NCBI RefSeq assembly: GCF_014649395.1
Contig: NZ_BMSY01000006.1
Span: 248,001-312,000 of the forward strand
Direction of reading: 5' to 3'
From: Streptomyces aureoverticillatus
Lineage (GTDB): Bacteria; Actinomycetota; Actinomycetes; Streptomycetales; Streptomycetaceae
DNA length: 64,000 nucleotides
The position numbers and the translations under genes were made by a program. Position 1 is the first letter of the stretch. Each line of letters starts with the position of its first letter. Positions 40,247 to 47,756 of the stretch are shown in pieces. Below the pieces are notes generated by a model. It ran no database searches and had not been told where the DNA came from. It saw only the letters and a list, made by a program, of their open reading frames with translations.

Positions 40247-42208
40247 TTGGCGACGACCGTGCGACGCGACGTACTGACCCTGCCGGCCGCCGAGTTGGGG
40301 CCGGAGAACCCGCTGCCGCCGCTCCGGCCGCTCGACGAGGCGCACCGGCTCGACGACCGGGACCTGCGGGGTCTGCCGCGCGACATGGAGCGCCAGCTCG
40401 CGTACGAGCCGCTGCGGTCGGTGCTGCCCGTGCGCCTGCGCGACGGCTACGGCCGCGCACGCACCCCGACGGCCTTCGAGACGATCGTCATCGAGAACGA
40501 GCGGCTGCGCGTCACCGTCCTGCCTGGCCTCGGCGGCCGGATCCACTCCCTCTTCCACAAGCCGACGGACCGCGAACTGCTCTACCGGAACCCGGTGTTC
40601 CAGCCCGCCGACTTCGCGCTCAACGGCGCCTGGTACTCCGGTGGCGTCGAGTGGAACATCGGCGCCACCGGCCACACCGCGCTCTCCTGCGCGCCGCTGC
40701 ACGCCGCGCGCGTGACCGCGCCCGACGGCGGCGAGATGGTGCGCCTGTGGGAGTGGGAGCGGCTGCGCGACACCCCGTTCCAGGTCGATCTGTGGCTGCC
40801 GGAGGACTCCGACTTCCTGCATGTCGGCGTACGCGTCCGCAATCCGCACGAGAAGCCGGTGCCCGTCTACTGGTGGTCCAACATCGCCGTGCCGGAGGAG
40901 CGCCGGGTGCTCGTCCCGGCCGACGAGGCCTGGCACTTCGGGTACGCGCGTACGTTGCGGAAGGTGCCGGTGCCCGAGTACGACGGGGCCGATCGCACGT
41001 ATCCGCTGCGCGGCGAGTTCGCCGCCGACTACTTCTACGACCTGCCCGACGGGGCCCGCCGCTGGATCGCGGCCGTCGACGCGGACGGGCACGGCCTCGT
41101 GCAGACGTCGACGGCGCCCCTGCGCGGGCGCAAACTCTTCGTCTGGGGGACCGGCCCCGGCGGACGGCGCTGGCAGGAGTGGCTGACCGAGCCCGGCACG
41201 GGCGGCTACGCCGAGATACAGGCCGGGCTCGCGCGCACCCAGCTGGAGCACGTACGGCTCGACGCGGAGAGCGAGTTCGCGTGGCTGGAGTCGTACGGGC
41301 CGCTGGCCACGGCCCCGGACGTGGCGCATGGCGCCGACTGGGCGGCCGCGCGCGCCGAGGCGGAGGGGCGGCTCGCCGAGGCGCTGCCGTCTTCGGCGGT
41401 GGATGCGGCGTACGAGGCGTGGCGGGCGTGCGCCGACACCGAGCCGGGGGAGGTGCTCGCCGTCGGGTCGGGGTGGGGCGCCCTCGAAGTGCTGCGCGGG
41501 CGGCACAAGGTGCCGGGGACGCCGTTCGACGAGTCCACGCTCGGTGCCGAGCAGGAGCCGTGGCTCGAGCTGCTGTACAGCGGGGCCGTGCCGGAGCCCC
41601 GGCGGGTCGGGCCGCCCGGGCCCACGCTGGTCGCCCGGCACTGGCGGGACATGCTGGAGACCGCGCCCGCGCGGCCGCTCGCCGAGTACCACTTGGGCGT
41701 GGCGCAGTGGCATGCCGGGGACCTGGCGCAGGCGGTGCGGAGCTGGGAGCGGGGCCTTGGACTCGCGCCGTCGCGGTGGCCGTTGCTGCGGTGTCTGGCG
41801 GTCGCCGACCAGGAGTCCGGGAACGTCGAGCGCGCCGCGGACCGCTATGCGGAGGCCTTCGACGACCTGTGCGCGGAGCGGCGGGACGACGGGGTCGTGT
41901 GGAGCGGGGTGACGGCCGCGCTCGGGCGTGAGGCGATCGGTGCGCTGCTGGCCGCGGGGCGGTGTGCGGCGGCCCGGGGGGTGTGGGAGCGGGTGCACGC
42001 GCGGACGCGGGCGTCCGGGCGGTTCCGGCTGATCGAGGCTCAGCTGCTCCTGGCGGAGGGGGAGGTTGCCGCTGCGCGGGGCGTCTTCGAGGAGGGGTTC
42101 GAGGTCGCGGACCTCCGGGAGGGGGACGAGGTTCTCGGCGAGCTCTGGGCGGAGGTTTTCGGCTCGGAGCCGTTGCCTCGGAGGTACGACTTCCGGATGC
42201 GGCCGTAG
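40247..42208 (+). CDS. DUF5107/TPR-type protein (aldose-epimerase-like beta-sandwich)
   Basis: A 653-residue protein. Residues ~70-350 look like the DUF5107 galactose-mutarotase-like sandwich (IENERLRVTVLPGLGGRIHSLFHKPTDRELLYRN, WWSNIAVPE, FVWGTGPGGRRWQEWLTE). The C-terminal half is helical with TPR-like units (AEYHLGVAQWHAGDLAQAVRSWERGLGL). It probably binds a carbohydrate; no catalytic role is known to me. The TTG at 40247 is chosen because GAGGAG lies 6 bases upstream; a GTG four codons later is an alternative. Confidence 0.8.
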   Translation: MATTVRRDVLTLPAAELGPENPLPPLRPLDEAHRLDDRDLRGLPRDMERQLAYEPLRSVLPVRLRDGYGRARTPTAFETIVIENERLRVTVLPGLGGRIHSLFHKPTDRELLYRNPVFQPADFALNGAWYSGGVEWNIGATGHTALSCAPLHAARVTAPDGGEMVRLWEWERLRDTPFQVDLWLPEDSDFLHVGVRVRNPHEKPVPVYWWSNIAVPEERRVLVPADEAWHFGYARTLRKVPVPEYDGADRTYPLRGEFAADYFYDLPDGARRWIAAVDADGHGLVQTSTAPLRGRKLFVWGTGPGGRRWQEWLTEPGTGGYAEIQAGLARTQLEHVRLDAESEFAWLESYGPLATAPDVAHGADWAAARAEAEGRLAEALPSSAVDAAYEAWRACADTEPGEVLAVGSGWGALEVLRGRHKVPGTPFDESTLGAEQEPWLELLYSGAVPEPRRVGPPGPTLVARHWRDMLETAPARPLAEYHLGVAQWHAGDLAQAVRSWERGLGLAPSRWPLLRCLAVADQESGNVERAADRYAEAFDDLCAERRDDGVVWSGVTAALGREAIGALLAAGRCAAARGVWERVHARTRASGRFRLIEAQLLLAEGEVAAARGVFEEGFEVADLREGDEVLGELWAEVFGSEPLPRRYDFRMRP

Positions 42209-42258
42209 CGGGCCGTGCGGGTCCTCGCGGGGCGCCCCAGTCCCGCCCCTTCCCGTAA

Positions 42259-42280
42259 CCAGGGGGCTGCCGCCCCCTGG
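42259..42280 (+). terminator. Terminator after the DUF5107 gene
   Basis: Stem CCAGGGGGC / GCCCCCTGG (9 bp) with loop TGCC, about 50 bp beyond the stop codon, the usual Streptomyces GGGGGC...GCCCCC terminator. It lies in 42209-42470, which otherwise shows no gene. Confidence 0.65.
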
Positions 42281-42470
42281 ACCCCCGCTGTCGGCGCTCC
42301 GCGCCTCGTCCTCAAGCGCCGGACGGGCTGAGAATCCGCCGCGCCGGGGGGCGGGCGGAACGGTGTCCGTGGCAGGGCGTGGGAGTTGGCCCGAGGCCGG
42401 GGCCGACAGTCACGGGTGGGTGGGTGGGAAACCCCGCCGCGGAGCGGCGGGGGGCGGTTGCCGCCGGCGG

Positions 42471-42830
42471 TCAGGATGTGGACGGCGCGTTGCGGTCGAC
42501 GTACTCGAAGACCGCGCCGTCGGGGTGCATCGCGATGAGGTTGCGCCCGGCGGGCGTCGGCAGGGGCCCGGCGACGATGTGCGCACCGGACGCGGTCAGC
42601 GTCGCGTACGCTTCGTCGACGTCCTTGACGGCGATCGTCGCGGCGACCTTGCGGAGCACTTCCAGCTCCGCCTCCGGCCCGCTCATGAGCAGAAAGCACC
42701 CGACCGAGGCGACGGACACGCCGCCCCGCTCGAAGCGCATCGCTGTGCTGCCCGTCAGCCGTTCGTAGAACGCGACGGAAGCCTCCAAGTCCCTGACGCA
42801 GACACGCAGCACGGTTCCCAGGATGTCCAT
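42471..42830 (-). CDS. VOC-superfamily (glyoxalase/bleomycin-resistance-like) protein
   Basis: A 119-residue single VOC protein: ILGTVLRVCVRDLEASVAFYERLTG at the start, an internal VKDVDEAYATLTASGAHIVAGPLPTPAGRNLIAMHPDGAVFEYVDR at the end, the paired beta-alpha-beta-beta-beta pattern. The metal-binding His of the first strand is not evident, so enzymatic activity is unsure. The preferred start is 42830; an upstream ATG would add 15 residues. Confidence 0.75.
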   Translation of the reverse strand: MDILGTVLRVCVRDLEASVAFYERLTGSTAMRFERGGVSVASVGCFLLMSGPEAELEVLRKVAATIAVKDVDEAYATLTASGAHIVAGPLPTPAGRNLIAMHPDGAVFEYVDRNAPSTS

Positions 42831-42904
42831 GGGGACGAGCCTAGTTGGCGCCGCCGGGACAGGAGATCGTTTCAACCGACCTCACACGCCCGCTCACGCG
42901 ACGT

Positions 42905-43459
42905 TCACGCGCCGCCGGTGGCCTTGCGGATCGCGTCCCGCGTACGGTCCACGAGCGCCGCCACCGGGCCGACCGCGACATTCTTGAGCGCCGTGTCCGT
43001 ACCGGGGTGCGGCCGTGTCGGCGCGACGGACTCCGCCGCCCGGACCGCCACGGCGAGGTTCTCCAGTTTCTTGCGGTCGGAGACCTGGCGGAGGTGGGCG
43101 AACTCGTAGCGCTCCTCGGCGTCCGCGTGCGCGAGCACGTCCTGGCGCAGCGCGGCGAACTGGTCCAGGAACTCGGGGGAGTCCGGGTCCAGGTCCTCCA
43201 GGCGCGCCAGCGCGGCCTTGGCGCCTTCCTCTTCCTTGAGCCGGTCGGCGACGACGAGTTCACCGCCGTCGATGTTCCTGCGGGCAAAGGGATGGACGAC
43301 CTCCTCCTCGGCGGTCTCGTGCACCGTGAGAAGCCGGACGAGCTGCTGGAAGGCGTGCTTCCGCTCCTCGCCCTTGGTGGCCGCCACCTGGTCGAGCAGT
43401 TCACGGATCGCCGCGTGCTGCGACTTCAGCAGCTCGACGACGTCGTTGCGCTCGGTCAT
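42905..43459 (-). CDS. Hemerythrin HHE cation-binding domain protein
   Basis: A 184-residue four-helix protein with paired HHE motifs: VVELLKSQHAAIRELLDQV, LTVHETAEEEVVHPFAR, and the second half QDVLAHADAEERYEFAHLRQ. These supply His and Glu ligands for a di-iron centre that binds O2 or NO. GGAGGAAGAAGAGG precedes the ATG. It is divergent from a holin-like gene, with sigma-B-like promoters between. A stress or iron/oxygen role is likely. Confidence 0.88.
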   Translation of the reverse strand: MTERNDVVELLKSQHAAIRELLDQVAATKGEERKHAFQQLVRLLTVHETAEEEVVHPFARRNIDGGELVVADRLKEEEGAKAALARLEDLDPDSPEFLDQFAALRQDVLAHADAEERYEFAHLRQVSDRKKLENLAVAVRAAESVAPTRPHPGTDTALKNVAVGPVAALVDRTRDAIRKATGGA

Positions 43460-43501
43460 CCTCTTCTTCCTCCCACTGGAGTCTGGGTGCGGACCGCCCG
43501 G

Positions 43502-43524
43502 GTACCCGGCCCACCGTCCGTTAC
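43502..43524 (-). promoter_or_regulatory. Sigma-B-like promoter of the hemerythrin gene
   Basis: On the minus strand GTAA (43524-43521) and GGGTAC (43507-43502) are separated by 13 bp, near the sigma-B consensus GTTT-N(12-16)-GGGTAC. The -10 is part of the palindrome CGGGTACCCG (43499-43508), duplicated at 43538-43547. Confidence 0.45.
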
Positions 43525-43544
43525 GCGACGGAAGCGGCGGGTAC
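43520..43544 (+). promoter_or_regulatory. Sigma-B-like promoter of the holin-like gene
   Basis: GTTA (43520-43523), 15 bp, GGGTAC (43539-43544), a close fit to the Streptomyces sigma-B family consensus. It is about 70 bp before the start of the holin-like gene. Confidence 0.5.
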
Positions 43545-43612
43545 CCGTCCGCCCCGACCGTTTCGGACAACAAGCCAGGACGACAAGCCAGGAAGACAGG
43601 GAGGACGACAAC

Positions 43613-44218
43613 ATGCCGGTCCAGGACAAGAACGTGCCGCTGCAGGACAAGACGCTGGGTGACGCGCTGTCGCAGGTCGTCCACGACGCGGTGCGCGAGT
43701 CCCTGCGGGAGTCGCTGCGCACGGAACTGCGCGAGGAACTCCGCGCGGAGCTGTCCCACATGGCGCGGAATCAGCGCCGCAAGGCCGCTCTGTACGCCTC
43801 CTCCGGTGCCGTCGCCCTGTACGCGGGCGCCGCGGCCGCGCTCACCCTCGGCCTGGTCATCGCGCTCGGCCTGCCCGGCTGGGCGGCCGCGCTGATCGTG
43901 ACGGCTCTGCTCGCCGCCGCCGCGGTCATGATGCGCAACGCGGCCCGGCCGTCCCGGGACACCCGCGAGGCCCCCGAGACCCGTACGCCACAGGTCCCCA
44001 CGACGGCCCCGACGGCAACTCCAAAGACTCCGACGACGCCAACGACCCCGACGGCCGCCCCGACAGCACCTCCGGCGGCCGCCCCGCCCCCGTCTTCGCC
44101 GGCGCCCCCCACGACCCCGCCCGTCGACAGCCCCACCGCTCCTGGTGGCGGCACCGCCGACTTCCCGTCGGTCCCGCCGTCCGGTGCCCCCAAACCCCCG
44201 GGCCCGCCCATGCGGTGA
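43613..44218 (+). CDS. Phage-holin-family (Actinobacterial Holin-X) membrane protein
   Basis: A 201-residue membrane protein. A charged helix (LRESLRESLRTELREELRAELSH, ~28-50) is followed by two hydrophobic segments (~60-85 and ~88-108) as in holin-X/DUF1469 proteins, then a long Pro/Thr-rich tail (TPTTPTAAPTAPPAAAPPP). GGGAGG precedes the ATG. Despite the name, chromosomal members are stress-related membrane proteins of unknown role, not lysis proteins. Confidence 0.8.
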   Translation: MPVQDKNVPLQDKTLGDALSQVVHDAVRESLRESLRTELREELRAELSHMARNQRRKAALYASSGAVALYAGAAAALTLGLVIALGLPGWAAALIVTALLAAAAVMMRNAARPSRDTREAPETRTPQVPTTAPTATPKTPTTPTTPTAAPTAPPAAAPPPSSPAPPTTPPVDSPTAPGGGTADFPSVPPSGAPKPPGPPMR

Positions 44219-44259
44219 ACCGTCCCGGCGCCGGAGGGGCCGCGCCGGGTCACCGTCCC

Positions 44260-44838
44260 TCACGTACCCGGCGCCCACCCCGCCCGCCTGATCACCTCGG
44301 CAGCGATCTCGCCCACCGTCCGGCCGTCCGTGCCGACGCGGTGGGCGTCCGGCGGCACATGGGCGTCCAGGTGCCGCGCCATATACGCGCTGCGGCGCAG
44401 CTGCTGCTCCAGTTCCGAGCCCAACTCCCGCTCGCGCAGGCGCTGTTCGGCCGTGTCGTCGGTGGCGGTGAGCAGCACGCGGATCAGGCGGGCACCGCCG
44501 AGGGCCTCGGTGAACAGCCACTCCTCGGAGGGCAGGACGCACGCCGTGTTCGTGTAGACCAGGCGCCGGCAGCCGAGTTCGGCGTAGTTCGCCCAGAGGG
44601 CGGCGAGGTTGCGGCGGGTCAGCAGCGAGCGGTGCGGGTCGCCCGGCGGGGCGGGGTGGACCATGTCCAGTACGTCGCCCTCGACCAGGGCGTGACCGAC
44701 GTCCGCGGCCCGCAACCGCGCCGCGACCTCCCAGCCCACCGAGGACTTGCCCACGCCTGAACGCCCGCCGATCAGCACGACTTCCGTGCGCTCGGTGTTC
44801 CCGGCGTAGCCCGCGTTGCCCGTGTTCTCCATGCCCAT
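44260..44838 (-). CDS. Small P-loop ATPase/kinase
   Basis: A 192-residue nucleotide-binding protein. Walker A GGRSGVGKSSVGWEVAARL lies near residue ~25 and VEGDVLDM follows; the rest (RRLVYTNTACVLPSEEWLF, RLIRVLLTATDDTAEQRLRERELGSELEQQL) recalls AAA/shikimate-kinase-like small kinases. Starts at 44838 and 44832 are both possible, neither with a strong ribosome site. It follows the enolase-family gene after 23 bp, probably in one operon. Confidence 0.72.
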   Translation of the reverse strand: MGMENTGNAGYAGNTERTEVVLIGGRSGVGKSSVGWEVAARLRAADVGHALVEGDVLDMVHPAPPGDPHRSLLTRRNLAALWANYAELGCRRLVYTNTACVLPSEEWLFTEALGGARLIRVLLTATDDTAEQRLRERELGSELEQQLRRSAYMARHLDAHVPPDAHRVGTDGRTVGEIAAEVIRRAGWAPGT

Positions 44839-44861
44839 GGAGCATGCCCATGGAGCGCGAC

Positions 44862-45965
44862 TCACGCGACCCGGTATTCCTCCACGTCCGGCGTGCGCAG
44901 CAGCAGTCCGTGGCCCGTGCCGCCGTCCGGGCGGACGGTGCCGCCGGTCGGGTCCAGGGCGCCGTCGAAGAACATCGACTCGATGCGGACGTGGTCGTGG
45001 TACCACTCCACGTGCCGCAGATTCGGCACGCACGCCGCGGCCGCCGCGTGCGCGTGCGGCGCGCCGCGCGCCGACATCTCCAGGCCGTGCGCCTGGGCGA
45101 GCGCGGCGGCGCGCAGCCACTCCGTGAGGCCGCCGCAGCGGGTGGCGTCGGCCTGGAGGCAGTCGACGGCGGGGACCATCCGGGCGAAGTAGGCGAGGTC
45201 GCAGCCGTACGCGCCCGCCGCGACGTCGCAGACCAGCGCGTCGCGCACCAGCGAAAGCCCCCGCAGGTCGTCCGACGACACCGGCTCCTCGAACCAGCCC
45301 ACGCCGTGCTCGGCGAGCACCCGGCCCACGCGCACCGCCTGCTTGCGGGTGTACGCGCCGCCCGCGTCGACGTACAACTCCGCCTGCCGGCCGATGACAT
45401 CGCGCGCCGTGCGCACCCGCGCCACGTCGCGGGCCGCGGCCCGCCCCCAGCCCTCGCCGATCTTGATCTTGACGCGCGGGATGCACTGACCGTGCACCCA
45501 GCCGTTGAGCTGCGCCGCCAGATGTGTGTCGTGGTACGTGGTGAAGCCGCCGCTGCCGTACACCGGCACGTCGTCGCGGGCCGCGCCGAGCAGACGTACC
45601 AGCGGCACTTCGAGCAGCCGGGCCTTGAGGTCCCACAGGGCGATGTCCAGGGCCGAGATGGCGCGGCACGCGAGGCCCGGGCGGCCGGTGTCGCGCACCG
45701 CCTTCGTCAGCGCGTCGTGCGCCGCCGGGATGCCGAAGGCGTCGCGGCCGGTCAGGACGGGCGCGAGCTGTTCCCGGACGAAGTCGACGGTGGCCGCGGG
45801 CGCGTACGTCCAGCCGGTGCCGGTGGCGTCGCCCGCGGTGACCTCCACGACGACGATCGTCGTGGTGTCCCAGGCGAACGTGCCGTCCGCCTCCGGCGCG
45901 TCCGCCGGGATCGTGTACGCCGACACGGCCGGCGGCTCCACACGGACGTAACCGGACTCGGCCAT
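44862..45965 (-). CDS. Enolase-superfamily (mandelate racemase/muconate cycloisomerase-type) enzyme
   Basis: A 367-residue (beta/alpha)7-barrel enzyme. Motifs: PRVKIKIGEGWGR (catalytic Lys-x-Lys), ELYVDAGGAY (first metal Asp), VGWFEEPVSSDDL (second, Glu), then CDVAAGAYGCDL, where relatives usually have VAAGEYGYD, so the third acidic ligand appears to be Ala (~residue 252), and HAHAAAAACVPNLRHVEWYHDH. Probably a sugar-acid dehydratase or racemase; substrate unknown. Upstream 45966-46299 holds a G-rich decamer tract. Confidence 0.82.
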   Translation of the reverse strand: MAESGYVRVEPPAVSAYTIPADAPEADGTFAWDTTTIVVVEVTAGDATGTGWTYAPAATVDFVREQLAPVLTGRDAFGIPAAHDALTKAVRDTGRPGLACRAISALDIALWDLKARLLEVPLVRLLGAARDDVPVYGSGGFTTYHDTHLAAQLNGWVHGQCIPRVKIKIGEGWGRAAARDVARVRTARDVIGRQAELYVDAGGAYTRKQAVRVGRVLAEHGVGWFEEPVSSDDLRGLSLVRDALVCDVAAGAYGCDLAYFARMVPAVDCLQADATRCGGLTEWLRAAALAQAHGLEMSARGAPHAHAAAAACVPNLRHVEWYHDHVRIESMFFDGALDPTGGTVRPDGGTGHGLLLRTPDVEEYRVA

Positions 45966-46020
45966 GGAGCGCGCCTTCCACCGCGGACGCGCCGCGGAGT
46001 CGCTGCGGGAGGGTGAGCGG

Positions 46021-46100
46021 GAGGGTGACGAGGGGTGACGAGGGGTGACGAGGGGTGGGGAGGGGTGGGGAGGGGTGGGGAGGGGGGAGAGGGGCGGGTG
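46021..46100. repeat. G-rich decamer tandem repeat
   Basis: About seven copies of a 10-bp unit in 46021-46090: GAGGGTGACG, AGGGGTGACG twice, AGGGGTGGGG three times, then AGGGGGGAGA, followed by another G-rich stretch. Runs of four Gs recur, giving strong G-quadruplex potential on the plus strand, in the divergent region between the enolase-superfamily and NDH-2 genes. The rest of 45966-46299 shows no gene. Confidence 0.7.
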
Positions 46101-46299
46101 AGGGATCAGGGGCGGGCTCGAAGAGAGCGGCCCCCGAGGTGCCGCCGATCGGCCCACGTGGTGCCGCCGGACGGCGTACGGGCCGGGTAACCCGTAGGCG
46201 TGGCCGCAAACGGCAGGCGTTTCACCTCGGTGGACCCGGGCACGCGGGAGTTCCGCGCCGGAACACACCGGACGTACCGGACCATGCCGGAGGCACACT

Positions 46300-47754
46300 G
46301 TGACCCGAACTGCCAGCCGTCCCCACGTCGTGATCGTCGGCGCCGGCTTCGCGGGGTTCCAGGCCGCCCGCACCCTGTCGCGGCTGACCCGCCGCCGGGC
46401 CGACATCACCCTGCTCAACCCCACCGACTACTTCCTGTACCTGCCGCTGCTGCCGCAGGTCGCCGCGGGCGTCCTCGAACCACGCCGCGTCACCGTGTCG
46501 CTCGCGGGCGCGCTGCGCCACGTACGCCTCGTGCTCGGCGAGGCCGACGGCATCGACCTGGCGCGCCGCACCGTGGGCTACACCGGCCCCGAGGGCGATC
46601 GCGGCGAGCTGTCGTACGACCGGCTTGTGCTGGCCGTCGGCAGCGTCAACAAGCTGCTGCCCGTGCCCGGCGTCGCCGAGCACGCGCACGGCTTCCGCGG
46701 GCTGCCGGAGGCGCTGTACCTGCGCGACCACGTGACGCGGCAGATAGAGCTCGCCGCCGCGGCCGGCGACGCCGAGACGTGCCGGGCGCGCTGCACCTTC
46801 GTCGTCGCCGGCGCCGGCTACACGGGCGTCGAGGTCGCCGCGCACGGTGAGCTGTTCACGCGGTCCCTGGTGCGGCACCAGCCCCTGCGGGCCGGCATCG
46901 AGCCGCGCTGGGTGCTGCTCGACATCGCTCCGCGCGTGCTGCCCGAGCTGGACCGCAGGCTGTCCGACACCGCGGACCGGGTGCTGCGGCGGCGCGGTGT
47001 GGACGTCCGCACGGGGACGTCCGTGAAGGAGGCGACCGGTGACGGCGTGCTCCTCGACGACGGCGAGTTCGTGCCCACGCGCACGCTGATGTGGTGCGTG
47101 GGGGTGCGGCCCGACCCGCTCGTCGCCGGGATCGGCAGGCCGCTGGAGCGCGGGCGGCTGCTCGTCGACCCGTTCCTCAACGTGCCCGGCCACCCCGAGG
47201 TGTTCGCGTGCGGCGACGCGGCCGCCGTGCCCGACCTGGCCAAGCCCGGCCAGTACACGGCGATGACCGCGCAGCACGCCTGGCGGCAGGGCAAGGTCGC
47301 GGGCCACAACGTCGCCGCCTCGCTCGGCCTCGGCAAACGGCGCTCCTACCGCCACCACGACCTGGGCTTCACCGTCGACCTCGGCGGTGTGAGCGGCGCC
47401 GCCAACCCGCTGGGCGTCCCGCTGTCCGGCCCGCTCGCCGGGGCCGTCACCCGCGGCTACCACCTGGCCGCGATGCCCGGCAACCGCGTGCGGGTCGCCG
47501 CCGACTGGCTCCTGGACGCGGCACTGCCGCGCCAGGGCGTGCAGTTGGGGCTCGTACGGTCCTGGTCCGTGCCGCTGGACACCGCGTCACCGGAGGTCGC
47601 GCGGGTGGCGCAGGCGGCGCCGAAGGCGGAGAACGCGGAGGGGGCGCCGAAGGCGGAGGGGGCGGAGCAACCGAAACAGTCGGAGCAACCGAAACAGCGG
47701 GAGCAGGCGGAGCGGCCGGAGCCGACCGAGCAGCCCAAGCAGACGGAGGAGTGA
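46300..47754 (+). CDS. Type II NADH dehydrogenase/FAD-dependent oxidoreductase
   Basis: A 484-residue flavoprotein that would pass electrons from NADH to quinone. FAD motif VVIVGAGFAGFQAARTL (~12), NAD motif FVVAGAGYTGVEVAAHG (~160), and the FAD-binding VFACGDAAAVPD (~305) are all present. The last ~60 residues are Lys/Glu/Gln/Pro repeats. The GTG at 46300 follows GGAGG. It is 2 bp before the transketolase gene, so the two are surely coupled; the group then leads to the LigD-like and gas-vesicle genes. Confidence 0.88.
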   Translation: MTRTASRPHVVIVGAGFAGFQAARTLSRLTRRRADITLLNPTDYFLYLPLLPQVAAGVLEPRRVTVSLAGALRHVRLVLGEADGIDLARRTVGYTGPEGDRGELSYDRLVLAVGSVNKLLPVPGVAEHAHGFRGLPEALYLRDHVTRQIELAAAAGDAETCRARCTFVVAGAGYTGVEVAAHGELFTRSLVRHQPLRAGIEPRWVLLDIAPRVLPELDRRLSDTADRVLRRRGVDVRTGTSVKEATGDGVLLDDGEFVPTRTLMWCVGVRPDPLVAGIGRPLERGRLLVDPFLNVPGHPEVFACGDAAAVPDLAKPGQYTAMTAQHAWRQGKVAGHNVAASLGLGKRRSYRHHDLGFTVDLGGVSGAANPLGVPLSGPLAGAVTRGYHLAAMPGNRVRVAADWLLDAALPRQGVQLGLVRSWSVPLDTASPEVARVAQAAPKAENAEGAPKAEGAEQPKQSEQPKQREQAERPEPTEQPKQTEE

Positions 47755-47756
47755 CG

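Noticed and set aside
43613..44218. Prophage remnant suggested by the holin-family gene
   Set aside because: No other phage gene is near, and Holin-X proteins are ordinary chromosomal membrane proteins in Streptomyces.
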